A stretch of DNA of 64,000 bases from Emiliania huxleyi CCMP1516 (Eukaryota > Haptophyta > Isochrysidales > Noelaerhabdaceae): the NCBI RefSeq assembly GCF_000372725.1, contig NW_005200333.1:734725-798724 (forward strand), written 5' to 3'. Positions 53,233-63,646 of the stretch are shown here, piece by piece. How positions within the stretch are numbered: position 1 is the stretch's first letter; every line of letters starts with the position of its first letter. Under the pieces are notes generated by a model. That model saw only the letters and a list, made by a program, of their open reading frames with translations, did not search any database and was not told where the DNA came from. Position numbers and translations under genes: made by a program.

Positions 53233-54612
53233 ATGTGCCGCTGGCTCGTTTATTGTGGGAGTGACCCGATCCTGATGTCCGACCTCATCTTTGCGCCGAC
53301 CAACTCGCTCATTCACCAGTCGTTCAACGGAGGGTTCCACCCTGGTGCACCGCCCAGAGAGATCTCTGCGCACCAACACGCATTCACCATTGCCTCTGCT
53401 TCCAGGCCTCTCCGACCAGAACAACATGCAGGACGGCGCTCCCCGCGAGACACTCCTACGCAACTCGCATCTCATCGTTGGCGTCGGTTGTCCCCGCGAG
53501 CGCTTCTGCGCAGCCCTCACCTCACCGAATATTGCCCAACGCACCCCGTCCCCACTCCCACCGCCAACAGCTGAATGCGGACGGTTTTGGGGTTGGCTGG
53601 TACCACAAGCGGGGCGGCGCAATCTTCCGGTCGGTGACGGCCGCGTGGAACAACAGCAACCTGCGGGAGCTCTCCGAGTCCATCGAGTCACGCTGCATCT
53701 TTGCGCACGTGCGTGCCGCATCGGGCTCTGTTATCTCCGAGGTGAACTGCCACCCATTCCGCTACGGCGTTCAGGCCTGGAGGTGCCGTGCCGACGCAGC
53801 CGTGAACCGCGTCTCTTCACCGTTGCTGTTGTCACAGGCCGTCTGCTCTTCCAGCACAACGGACACGTCGAGGGCTTTGACCGCATCAAGCGGCGAGTGT
53901 TCGCTGCGATGCGCGATGACGTCCGCCACCTGCTGCAAGCGACTCGGCTTCTGGCGCCTCTCGGTTCACCTCGCATGACCGCTGCAGGTGTACCACTGGG
54001 TGCAGGGCACTACCGACTCGGAGGCGTGCTTTGCCCTCATCCTCTCCCTCATCGAGCCAGAGCTGCTTGCCGGTGGCGAGTGCGTGCCAGTGGCCGTGCT
54101 GCGCAAGGCGATGCTCAGCGCCATCGCAACACTCCGGGGCTTCCTCGCGGATGCGGGCGTGGTGGAGGGCGCTTCGACAGTTCTAAGCGGAGCGGGCCAT
54201 GAATGGCATGTCGTCACAGCATCGGCCTCGAACAGGCTATTCCACGTTCAACTTTGCCCTGACGGACGGCAGTTCAGTGCGGCGGCGGCAGACTGCCAGC
54301 TGCACTGTGCGCGCATATTCCTCTTACACCTCTTGCGGTGAGCAGGTGGTGGTGGCGCGCTACTGCGACAAGGCTCCCGACATCCCGCCACCCTCTCTCT
54401 ACTACGCGTTTGCGTCATCGCACCAGCTTCAGCTGCAACTGAGCCAGGCCTTGACCTCCAGCCGAGATGATGCTCAGGAACACACCTTTCGAAATCAGGC
54501 CCGTCTAAGCAGGTCCCGCACGGGCAGCTCACTCCGGGGCACGGCGCCACCGGGTTCGCTGTCGTCTTCTTATAGCCGATTGGCGTCTCGGCGCCGCATG
54601 CGTCTTCTGTGA
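53233..54612 (+). CDS. Class II glutamine amidotransferase, DUG3/YafJ-like (intact copy)
   Basis: In yeast DUG3 forms the glutathione-degrading complex with DUG2; bacterial YafJ-like relatives share the fold. Exons: 53233-53344, 53406-53437 (3' border tentative), 53571-53766, 53838-53938, 53988-54186, 54236-54276 and 54346-54612, about 315 residues. The N-terminus MCRWLVYCGSDPILMSDLIF has the nucleophile Cys2. NADGFGVGWYHKRGG, SRCIFAHVRAASG, EVNCHPFRYGRLLFQHNGH, QGTTDSEACFALIL and STFNFALTDGSSVVVARY are the family motifs, in order. Four introns need GC donors (71, 49 and 49 nt, and the tentative one). The Ser/Arg-rich C-terminal tail is not conserved. Confidence 0.85.
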
Positions 54613-54918
54613 GTAGGCTGAACCGCTTGTGTGCCGAGGGCGGCGAGGCGCCACAGAACCCAGGGCACGGCTCAACTTTTGGCTGCACCTGCCCAAAGTG
54701 CCGCAAGCTCGAGCAGACTGTAGAGGGCGGCGCCTTCATCTGTGCGTCTGAGCCACTCACCACCAATACAAGTGAGTGGTTCTTGATGAAGGAGGAGAGT
54801 AGATGCTGTCGGATAGAGCGCTTCTCTGGAACGGGAGGGAGGGGGAAATAGCATTCGGGCGGCGGGTCGCGGAACCTAGGACCAGCCCCTCGCGCGACGT
54901 CGCCGCCAGGAGAACTCG

Positions 54919-55361
54919 ATGATCTCATTCACGGCGGGAACGCCTAGCGCGGACGACGAATCCGAGGCTGAGGAGTGCTCGCGGCTCAAGGCGATGCGTC
55001 TAGACCAGGCAACGCCTTGCCAACGGGTCAGAGAATCGGCCGATCTCGCTCGATCTCCCCCTCTTCTCGATCGCAGGCTGCCTTCTCCAAGGCCGTCTCT
55101 ACCAAGGCTGCACGTAACCCCACCGTCACGACCTCGCCAGCGGTGCCGGCACAGAGCCCGAAGCGAAGGAGCAGTTGGGAAGCGCCAAGGTCCTTCGTCG
55201 ACGAGCAGGGAGCCAGGCGCACCGCCCGTGCCGTTGCCCCAGCGCCCGCGCGGCGCCGCCCCACACGACACGGCGCTGACGCGTCTCGAATGATTCACTC
55301 AGGCCGGGGCCGGAGGCGGAGGCGGAGGCGCGCGCGCGCGAAGACCCGAAGTCCAACCTAG
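54919..55361 (+). CDS. Small Arg-rich protein, two exons (copy C)
   Basis: Exons 54919-55026 and 55077-55361, the same structure as the copy at 32666-33108. It starts MISFTAGTPSADDESEAEEC and ends in the poly-Arg tail. Having two intact copies is weak support for a real gene. Function unknown. Confidence 0.4.
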
Positions 55362-55585
55362 GTCCGTTGACCGTTGCCCCTCCTGCCGCACCACCGGGCC
55401 TTGTGCCGCGCCACCGGCGCCACCGCCCCCTCCCACCGCCCCTGGTTTTGCGCGCGTCCTCTTCACAGACGTCGTCAGCCTCGACTAGCGCCTCGCGCCG
55501 CGCTGCACGACGGTCTCCGACGAGGCGTTTCACTCCCGATGCATGTGTTCGTCTTGATACGCTAACTACTCCAACATTGTCGTGC

Positions 55586-55587
<2 letters not shown>

Positions 55588-55667
<80 letters not shown>
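55588..55667. repeat. (CT)n microsatellite
   Basis: About 40 CT units, longer than the matching run at 33331. Confidence 0.95.
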
Positions 55668-55670
<3 letters not shown>

Positions 55671-55982
55671 AACTGCGATGCGCTTCGCTGAGACCTCGAT
55701 AGAGTAGTGCTGAAGGCGCTCTTTTTGAACGAACAAAAATGTTCCCCTTTATCCCCCGACGGCGTGCGCGTGCGTGAGAATGCGACAAGGGACCGCTCGA
55801 AAGGGACCATTGGGTTGTTTGAGTAGGTAGGTAGGTAGTAAGGTGAAGAACAGGCTCGGACTGGACACCAACGCGGTATGGGTGGACATTTAAACGAAAG
55901 CGCTCTCAAAAGAAAAAGCTCACACCGGCGGACTCGCCGACGACTCGCCGCTGCTGACCGCGGACCGACGCGCCCGTTGCCA

Positions 55983-58229
55983 ATGACGTTCCCCGAAGAG
56001 TGGGGCGCCGGCGGCGGGGACGGCGGCCCGACCGAGTCGAAGCTCGTCCCGCTCTCGATGCAGAGCAACGAAGCGCTCCTCATCAAGACGCTGCTGGCGC
56101 GGAGCTGCCCGAGCGCAAGGCTGAGCCGCGTGCAGCGCGTGCAGAACAAGATGCTGTGGCGCGCGTACGCCAACTACCGCGACGACCAGCTCGTCCACAC
56201 CTGCGCCGGCGGCGACGTCAACGAGATGCTCCTCTTCCACGGCACGGCGGAGCGGGCGGCGGCGGAAGTGCTCGCGCATCAGAACGGGCTCGACCCGCGC
56301 TTCTCCAAGGGCGGCTTCTACGGCAAGGGCATCTACCTGGCGGAGGACCCGTCCTACCCGATCGGCGGCCGGTACGCGCACCGCATCTCCGGCTCGGGCG
56401 GCAGCCGCGTGCAGCTGCTCATCGTCAAGGCCGCCCTCGGCTCGCAGCAAGAGATGCAGCGCATCAGCGCGGAGACGAGGGCGATGTGCATGCCGGACGT
56501 GCGCGTCGAGGGCCCTCCCCGACTCCTCTACGACAGCGTGCGCGGCGGGCCGCACCGCCCCTTCGTCTCCGGCGGAGGCGAGAACGGGTGCAACGCGTCC
56601 ATCGTGCACGTGGTGTACGAGTCGCGCCAGATGTACCCGGCGTACGTGATCGAGGTCGAGATGGAGATGGGGGCCGAGGTGATGGCGGCCGTGCGCAAGA
56701 ACTCGGCGGAGGGGAGTGCGAGCGCCGGCCCGGCACCCAAGCGGCAGCGCCACGCTGCGCCGAGCGGCGGCGGCGGCGGCGGCGGCGGCTCCAGCCATTC
56801 TGCTACTCATGTCCCCGCTTCTGCGCCACCGAGCGATGCGGAGGTGCGGGCGATGGGCGTGGCGGCGACGGCGGCGGCGCTGCGGGCGCACGGGTCGGTC
56901 AGTCGCGTCGCGCTTGCGGCTTGCGGGCGGTTGGCTGATCTGTGCAAAGACGAGCAGAACAGGCAAGCTGCGGCGGACACGGGCGCGCTCGAGGCGATCA
57001 TGGCGGCGCTGCAGGCGCACCCGCAGGATGCGGGCGTGCAGCACTATGGCTGCTGGGCGATGGGCTACGTGTGTCTCGGCACCGACGCCGCAGGGCTCGC
57101 ACGCATGCAGCGCGCAGCAGACGCGGGCGGCATCGAGTTGGCTGTGACGGCGCTGCAGGCGCACCCGCAGGTGGCGGCCGTGCAGGATAATGGCTGTTGG
57201 GCGCTGGCCAACGTGTGCTTCGGCAGCGACGCCGCAGCGCGGGCGCGGAGGCAGCGATTTGTGACTGCGGGCGGCATCGAGGTGGCTGTGGCGGCGCTGC
57301 AGGCGCACCCGCTGGTGGCGGGCGTGCAGCATAATGGCTGCTTGGCGCTGGGCAACGTGTGCTCCGGCACCAACGCCGCAGGAATCGCACGCAAGCAGCG
57401 CGCAGCAGACGCGGGCGGCATCGAGGTGGCTGTGGCGGCGCTGCAGGCTCACCCGCAGCATGCGGGCGTGCAGCTGGCTGGCTGCTGGGCGCTGGTCAAC
57501 GTGTGCTCCGGCAGCGACGCCGCAGCGCTCGCACACAAGCAGCGCGCTGCAGACGCGGGCGGCATCGAGTTGGTCGTGGCAGCGCTGCAGGCTCACCCGC
57601 AGGTGGCGGGCGTGCAGCAGAATGGCTGCTTGGCGCTGGGCAACGTGTGCTGTGGCAGCGAAACTGCAGCGTTCGCACGCAAGCAGCGCGCAGCAGACGC
57701 GGGTTGCATCGAGGTGGCTGTGGCGGCGTTGCAGGCGCACCCGCTGGTGGCGGGCGTGCAGGAGAATGTCTGCAGGGCGTTGGGCAACGTGTGTCTCGGC
57801 GGCGACGCCGCAGCGCTCGCACGCAAGCAGCGCGCAGCAGACGCGGGCAGCATCGAGGTGGTCGTAGCGGCGCTGCAGGCGCACCCGCAGGTGGCGGGCG
57901 TGCAGCAGTTTGGCTGCTTGGCGATGAACAACGTGTGCTTCGGCACCGACGCCGCAGGGCTCGTACGCAAGCAGCGCGCAGCAGACGCGGGTTGCATCGA
58001 GGTGGCTGTGGCGGCGATGCAGGCGCACCCGCTGGTGGCGGGCGTGCAGCAGAATGGCTGTTTGGCGTTGGTCAAAGTGTGCTCTGGCAGCGACGCTGCA
58101 GCGCAGGCGCGGAGGCAGCGAGCTGTGACTGCGGGCGCGACCGTGGCGGTGGCAGGGGCTATGCAGGCGCACCCGGACGACGCAGCTGTCCGGTGGCAAG
58201 GGCAGAATTTGCGCGATCTTCTTGCCTGA
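55983..58229 (+). CDS. PARP-type ADP-ribosyltransferase fused to ARM-like repeats
   Basis: Single exon, 748 residues from ATG 55983 (an in-frame ATG at 55878 would add 35). Residues 25-240 are a PARP catalytic domain. EMLLFHGTAE has the NAD-binding His86, GGFYGKGIYLAEDPSY has Tyr118, and YAHRISG and LLIVKAALG follow. At the third catalytic position YPAYVIEVEM has Ala where polymerising PARPs have Glu, which predicts mono-ADP-ribosylation or inactivity. A Gly linker follows, then about eight tandem 48-residue (144-bp) repeats of the form IEVAVAALQAHPLVAGVQ, NGCLALGNVC, DAAALARKQRAADAGG, an ARM/HEAT-like solenoid for protein binding. The repeats are so alike that recent expansion is likely. Confidence 0.88.
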   Translation: MTFPEEWGAGGGDGGPTESKLVPLSMQSNEALLIKTLLARSCPSARLSRVQRVQNKMLWRAYANYRDDQLVHTCAGGDVNEMLLFHGTAERAAAEVLAHQNGLDPRFSKGGFYGKGIYLAEDPSYPIGGRYAHRISGSGGSRVQLLIVKAALGSQQEMQRISAETRAMCMPDVRVEGPPRLLYDSVRGGPHRPFVSGGGENGCNASIVHVVYESRQMYPAYVIEVEMEMGAEVMAAVRKNSAEGSASAGPAPKRQRHAAPSGGGGGGGGSSHSATHVPASAPPSDAEVRAMGVAATAAALRAHGSVSRVALAACGRLADLCKDEQNRQAAADTGALEAIMAALQAHPQDAGVQHYGCWAMGYVCLGTDAAGLARMQRAADAGGIELAVTALQAHPQVAAVQDNGCWALANVCFGSDAAARARRQRFVTAGGIEVAVAALQAHPLVAGVQHNGCLALGNVCSGTNAAGIARKQRAADAGGIEVAVAALQAHPQHAGVQLAGCWALVNVCSGSDAAALAHKQRAADAGGIELVVAALQAHPQVAGVQQNGCLALGNVCCGSETAAFARKQRAADAGCIEVAVAALQAHPLVAGVQENVCRALGNVCLGGDAAALARKQRAADAGSIEVVVAALQAHPQVAGVQQFGCLAMNNVCFGTDAAGLVRKQRAADAGCIEVAVAAMQAHPLVAGVQQNGCLALVKVCSGSDAAAQARRQRAVTAGATVAVAGAMQAHPDDAAVRWQGQNLRDLLA

Positions 58230-58931
58230 AGGGATCCGGGCCGCGCGCGGACCAAAAGAGCGGCACGACATGAACTCGACGAAGTAGTCTCCGTCTGTGG
58301 GATCTGGGAAGGCGCCATCTAGCTGGTTGTCTGAAAGGGGTTGTCTACGTTATAAGTACTATGAATGCACACAGTTTAAAATTAAAAAGTGAATACTGTG
58401 CGTACGGTCTACAGACTACAGTACTCTACTCGCTACGGAGCTCGTCATCGACGTCTACTCTACGCTCTCTCACGCTCTATCCACTATCGACGTCTACGCT
58501 CTTCCTGGGAAGAGCTCTTCCCGGGCCGGCGGTGGACGTGTGCGCGGTGCGCGGCGACCGGCGTGCAGTGTGTGTGTGTCGTGTGTGTGTGACTGCGACA
58601 AGGTGGACCCTCTCCTTTTTCTTATTAACAACGAAGGCGCTCTCACTCAAAAACTCCGGCCCGCTGGAAGCGCTTCTTAGCTCCCCGGCCCTGGGTGTGA
58701 GGCTACCGACTGCACTCCAAGGAAGCTAGTGCTCCAAGTGCTCCAAGCGCTCTCCTGCCCCTGTCCGCACGCCCGGCCGCCGCCTCACAGCTGCTTGACC
58801 ATCGGCTGTGAGCTGCCAAAACGGGTCCCGCACGACCAGTTCCACGACCAGCGACCACTGCTCGGGCAGTAGCGCCGGCTCTCTCTCTCACTCTCTCACT
58901 CTCTCACTCTCTCACTCTCTCACTCTCTCAC

Positions 58932-58989
<58 letters not shown>

Positions 58990-59323
58990 AAGTGACTCAC
59001 TCACCCACCCACCCGACCGCCGACACATGCGCACACGGGATTTATGGCTGGAGGTGCAGCTGTGAGGTGGGCGGAACAGTGTCGGCACCCACACCTTATT
59101 GCCCACCTTGGGCGGTTGATAGGGCTGCAATAGCAAAAACGGGCGTAAAAGGGGGAACATCCGCCGCATTGATTGAAAAGTGGCGCTCTTCACTCCGCCC
59201 TCACCCCCGACCAACTGGTCTTCGAGAAGCCCAGCTGGTCAGCGTTCGCATCCACGCCTTCTCGCCACAGCCTCTCTAGCCACCACACACGCCTAAGCCG
59301 CCCACCCGTGCCCGCAGAGAATC
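58230..59323. other. Intergenic, CT-rich
   Basis: Contains the (CT)n run below and no supported gene. Confidence 0.4.
58877..58988. repeat. (TCTCAC)n / (CT)n microsatellite
   Basis: CTCTCACT units pass into a pure CT run. Confidence 0.95.
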
Positions 59324-59533
59324 ATGCTTCGCGTCATCCTCCTCACAATCGTTGCCGCGCTCGCCGGCGCACTCCCCGCACGTGAGATCCTCTTCGCCCC
59401 GGGTGGCGGCAGCCAGTGCGGCGCCTGCAAGGGCCAGTGCCAGGAGGCAAACCCCTCGAACCCGGGCCCGTGCAAGGGCGAGTGCGAGGACAAGTACGAC
59501 GACTGCTCCGGCGGCGGCGGCAAGCATCTGTGA
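59324..59533 (+). CDS. Small secreted Cys-rich peptide
   Basis: 69 residues in one exon. MLRVILLTIVAALAGALPA is a clear signal peptide with an ALPA-type cleavage site. The mature part has CGACKGQCQEANPSNPGPCK, then GECEDKYDDCSGGGG: six Cys in a C-x2-C-x3-C-x11-C-x3-C-x6-C layout. It is likely an extracellular disulfide-bonded peptide. No known family is recognised and nothing ties it to toxicity. The Gly-rich end may be read-through if a further exon exists. Confidence 0.55.
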   Translation: MLRVILLTIVAALAGALPAREILFAPGGGSQCGACKGQCQEANPSNPGPCKGECEDKYDDCSGGGGKHL

Positions 59534-60626
59534 GCTATCTTGGGCAGTCTCGCGGTTGGTTGACCTCTCTGCGCGTGCGAGCGGGCCATCACGTCTGTGG
59601 CCGCACGCACAGTGTGGGGAGAGCTCAGCCCGAGAGAAGAGCCCGGCGTGCGGCGTGCCTCAGGGCGCCCGCCGCGCACCAAGGATCGGTCTCCCTAGTT
59701 TACTCACTGTGTGTGCTTGTCGGCCTGGATGTCCCGCCAAGCTCGATGTGCGTGGCCTGCAACGCACAGAGTGAGCTCCCCCTTGTACACCATATGCAAG
59801 GTGGCTTTATCTGCGCTCTGTCCTCTGAAATCTCTCCTTCCGCTCTGGGGCGCGGGGGGAGCCGCTCCCACCTCCCAGCCCCCGCGACACAGAGTGCCTG
59901 TCCCCTCGGCGTTTGGTATTTTGGTTTGGTTTGGCGTTTGGGAAGACAGAGGCTGACCCCACCTACACCTGGCAGGCGTGTAGCGCCCAGGCGCGGACGA
60001 AGGCGGCGTGTCGGGGCTGGGCTTTTATATGTGTGTTCGTGACGGGGTTGTTCACATTCAGTGAACTTGTGTGTTGTGAGACGGAGATAGTAGAGTTGAC
60101 AGTGTCTTGTACTGTTGATGGTACACTTGTGCGTGCTCTTGTTACGCAACTCTCACCTCCCAGCGGGGCGACCGCCGGCCAACCGAGCAAACTAAAAGAA
60201 AGGCGAACGCCGAGCGGCCGAAAGAGATTGGGGGGCGTCTTATCTCCGGCTGAGCGTCTGAACTTCACACGGGTAGATAGGCGGCCACGTGAGCTTGCAC
60301 TTGTATTTACCTCCACTCGCAGGCGCGTACATGCACTCCGATGTGTAATCAGGCCGCCCGACGTAGTATCGCAATCAGATGAGTCGTTCACCCGTTTCTC
60401 GACGCGTTTGGGGAGAGATTTTTAGCAATACCAATTTTTGTTCGCGTTTGTGGGAGGCGGGGGGGGGGGGGGGGGTTGGGTCTGGTACTGGCTGGTGGCG
60501 CTGAGTGCCTGAGTCGTCACACAGCGAACAGCGTGAGTCCTCACACAGCGATTGTGAAGGACAGCGAGAATTCTTCTTCCGGCCTGAAGGGCGGCGGAGT
60601 GCCTTCTCCGCGTCCATCCGCCGGAC
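59534..60626. other. Intergenic, no supported gene
   Basis: A poly-G tract at 60459-60475 and the likely promoter of the next gene near 60500-60620. Confidence 0.35.
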
Positions 60627-61517
60627 ATGGGCCCCGTCGATGCAGCCACCCTCAAGGGTGATTGCCCCCGTCCCGCCACGGAGTTGGCCCCCTGCTCGGG
60701 ACGCGCTCACCAAAGTGCGTTCGCCCTGCCGCAGCCTTCACGCCCGGCAAGACCATCACTCCGGGGCTGCTCAAGGTTCTCGAGGAGGTTGCGACGACTG
60801 GCAAGAGCAGGTACGAATGGGCTCTGCTCAAGCCGCTGCTCGCGGCCAAAATCGAGGCGGTGTGCAACGAGTACAACGAGGGCTGCGCTGACGTGCCGGG
60901 TGCGCGCCCTCCCCACTCACACGCGCCTCGCCTCTTCGCGTGCTTCGCGCGCGAGCAAGTCGGAGCGGCGTGGAACCGCGCAGGTCCCAACGGCGGAGAG
61001 AGCTTCGAGAGCGTGCTGCGGCGGCTGGTCGCGCTGCTGGACGAGTTCAGCGAGACGCCGTTCACGGCGCAGCGGCTGACCGAGCTGTTGCTCAACCCGC
61101 GTCACATCTACCCGACGAGCACGCGCAAGCTGATGAACGCGCTGGAGAAGATGCTGACCGTCTCCTCGACCATACCCGTCATGGTCCTCGCCGCCGCCGC
61201 AGACGGCTCATACCAGCAGGCACGCGCTCGACGCACCCCACGACTGCGCCCGCAGCGAGGACTCTGTCTGGCAGACGGGCGCTTCCGGCTGATAGGCGGC
61301 GGAGCACGAGCTTGCAAAGCTCGCCACCGGCGAACAAGGGGGCGGAGGTGCGCCGAGGGACGGGGCGGCTCCCCCAGAGACACGCCTGGCCCTCCTCCTC
61401 CTCCCTCGAGCCCTTCCTCTCCTCCCTCGGCACATACGAGGGAGCGGTGGCAGTGGCAGTACTGACAGCCGATCGGCTCCCCCCCCCGCTGCAGGCGAGC
61501 CGATGGAGGTGTCGTGA
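60627..61517 (+). CDS. PP4 regulatory subunit 2-like protein (PPP4R2 family)
   Basis: Non-catalytic subunit that directs protein phosphatase 4, known in animals and yeast for DNA-damage recovery. Exons 60627-60657, 60735-60899 and 60984 to about 61218 join in phase (introns 77 and 84 nt). MGPVDAATLKAFTPGKTITP, LLKVLEEVATTGKSRYEW and LLKPLLAAKIEAVCNEYNEG are the N-terminal helices. FESVLRRLVALLDEFSETPF with TAQRLTELLLNPRHIYPTS is the family core, followed by KLMNALEKMLTVSST. The C-terminal part (EHELAKLATGEQGG; final EPMEVS) is low complexity and its exon borders are unresolved; the last likely stop is at 61515-61517. Confidence 0.75.
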
Positions 61518-61759
61518 CGCATGGCCGGGCACTCGTTGCCGGATCGCGCTCTCGGGGTTCCAAGCGCCGAATCGTGGGAGGATGCATGGCGGAAGATGTA
61601 TCGGAACTGACTAACACAGCGCCAGTGGTCTGTGGCTAGAGAATAGCGCGCTGCGGCGTACGAGCCATGGAGGGGGGGACGTATCGGGACTGTCTACGTG
61701 GGGTGTACGCGACCGAGGGGGGGGGGGGGGTCCCGGAGGGGCAAAGGGCGACCCCCATG

Positions 61760-62403
61760 TGGGGGGGGGGGGGGGCCCCCCCCCAAATTTTGTCACCCAC
61801 TCTTTGGGAACTTCCTGGGCCCCCCCCCGGGGGGTTGTCTTTTTTCCTTTGAAACCCCAGAGAAATTACCCCCCGCCCCTGGCCCTGGATTTTTTTTCGG
61901 CTCTAAAAAAAAGGGCGGGGGGGGCACCGGGTCCTGGGCTCATTTCCACCATCCTCGAACGGCCTTTTTTCCCGGGGAGGGGAAAACTGCACGACCCCCG
62001 AAAAAAAAAATTTGGGCCACTTTACGCACTTGGCCACGGGGGCAGGGGGCAAGGTTTAACCTTTTTTTTGCGAATGTTCTGGCGCACCCGGGACCAATGG
62101 TGGGGGGCAAAATGGGCTTGGTTTCGTTGCTAAGCGGAAGTCGAAAACCCTTTTCAAAAAACGGGAGTGAAACCCGGGGGGCTACCAACGCCATTGTTTG
62201 AAAAAAAAGGCACAAAATTTTTTTTAAAAAAAGCGTAATTTTTCCGGGCGAAATCCCCCTCCTTGTTGAAATTGAGCAGGGACATTAAAACGCGCTCCAT
62301 TTTGGGGGAATTCATCCGCAAAAACCCCCGGCTGTTGAGGGGACCGAAAAACCCGATGCACCCCCCCACAAAAAAGGCCCCCCCATTTTAAAAAAAACTG
62401 GGG
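61760..62403. other. Low-quality duplicate of 62504-63130
   Basis: This stretch is the same sequence as the one right of the gap, with many bases replaced by their neighbours (GGG, CCC, TTT, AAA runs). On the minus strand it still shows a blurred LNSRGFLRMN and MERVLMSLLNFNKEGDF of the FUN14/EF-hand protein. It is almost certainly an unmerged poor read end, not a second gene. Confidence 0.88.
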
Positions 62404-62503
62404 NNNNNNNNNNNNNNNNNNNNNNNNNNNNNNNNNNNNNNNNNNNNNNNNNNNNNNNNNNNNNNNNNNNNNNNNNNNNNNNNNNNNNNNNNNNNNNNNN
62501 NNN
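62404..62503. other. Assembly gap (100 N)
   Basis: Exactly 100 N. Because both flanks carry the same sequence, the true gap is probably zero or negative. Confidence 0.95.
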
Positions 62504-62867
62504 CGCGGGGGGGCTCCGCGCGATATTGTGTCAGCGACTCTGTGGGAGCTTCCTGCGCCCCCCCGCGGGGCGTTGTCTTTTTACGTATGAGACACGAGAG
62601 AAATTACCCCCCGCCCCTGCCCCTGCATCTCTTTCCGTCTCTAAAAAAAGGGTCGTGGTGCGCACCGGCTCCTGGCCTCATCTCCACCATCCTCGATCGT
62701 CCTCTCTTCGCGTGCAGTGCACAGCTGCACGACCGCCGACAAGACGACTTTGCGCCACTTCACGCACTTGGCCACGGGTGCAGGGGTCAGTGTTCAACCT
62801 CTTCTTCGCGACTGTCCTGCCGCACCGCGCACCACTGCTGTGTGTCAAACTGGTCTTGCTTTCGTTG

Positions 62868-63344
62868 CTAGTCGGACGTCGAAAACCCTTTCCAGAAACC
62901 GGCAGTGAAGCCCGTGGCGCTACCAACGCCATTGTCTGAGAGCAAGCGCACAAACTTCTTCGTAAGAAAGTCGTAATCTTCGCGGTCGAACTCGCCATCC
63001 TTGTTGAGATCGAGCAGCGACATCAGATCGCGCTCCATCTTGGTGTAGTTCATCGTCAGATACCCCCGGCTGTTGAGGGCACCGAGCAACGCGATGCACG
63101 CGCCGACAGAGACGGCCGCCGCATTCGAAGCAGACCTGGCGGCCTTCCCCGTGCAATACCCAAGCAGTCCACCGACAGAGGCGGCGGCGGCGTTGCTCTT
63201 GACCTTGAACGAGGGAGGAGGTGGTGCCGGCTTTGCCTTGCCACCCCGCAGGCGGAGCAGAGGGGAGGACGGGCACTGGTTCGGTGTCAGAACAAGACCG
63301 TGCGTAAGAGATGCGGCGAGCAGCAGTAGTGTGCGAGTCAGCAT
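62868..63344 (-). CDS. FUN14-domain protein with an EF-hand, organelle-targeted
   Basis: 158 residues in one exon. MLTRTLLLLAASLTHGLVL is a signal peptide; a short Ser/Pro and LLRLRGGKAK region follows, as in bipartite leaders of secondary plastids. AAAASVGGLLGYCTGKAARS and SVGACIALLGALNSRGYLTM match the two membrane segments of FUN14 proteins. MSLLDLNKDGEFDREDYDFL is an EF-hand with a DLNKDGEFDREDY loop, and the protein ends TGFTAGFWKGFSTSD. Plastid location and calcium control are inferred. The combination of FUN14 with an EF-hand is notable. Confidence 0.7.
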   Translation of the reverse strand: MLTRTLLLLAASLTHGLVLTPNQCPSSPLLRLRGGKAKPAPPPPSFKVKSNAAAASVGGLLGYCTGKAARSASNAAAVSVGACIALLGALNSRGYLTMNYTKMERDLMSLLDLNKDGEFDREDYDFLTKKFVRLLSDNGVGSATGFTAGFWKGFSTSD

Positions 63345-63646
63345 TGGATGATGTGCGCGCCGCTTGCGAACGAGTCTCGCGACTCAGTCGTCCGGCGCCA
63401 GGGAAGTACGGACGTCCACCTATTTATTTTAGTTTCATCAGAGTAAAGTGAACGGCTCACGAGTTGTCGATCCGAGTTGTCGATCCACCTCCCGGGCTCT
63501 GGACAGGGTGGCCCGCCACCACAAACAAGAGGGAAGGAAGTGACCCCAGCTGGTAGATCTACGTGGCCGGAGTGTAGAACGCACGAAGGGGACACCGCCC
63601 TCACTGGTGCCTCATATGCTGCCTCCCTGCGGATGCTGCCGGCGAG

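Larger units (their letters stand above)
50990..55982. repeat. Segmental duplication block C
   Basis: Matches block A from 28787 to 33652. Compared with A it has the 870-bp transposon (51155-52024), a ~58-nt insert near 52050, a ~390-bp insert at 52295-52677 and a ~67-bp insert at 55821-55887. It lacks the 1.3-kb P450/proline-rich insert. Confidence 0.88.

Noticed and set aside
55920-58271. A 783-codon open frame antisense to the PARP-ARM gene
   Set aside because: It mirrors the repeat structure in His/Arg/Leu-rich nonsense. The plus strand has recognisable PARP motifs.
61760-62403. Second FUN14/EF-hand gene
   Set aside because: Same locus with degraded base calls next to the gap.
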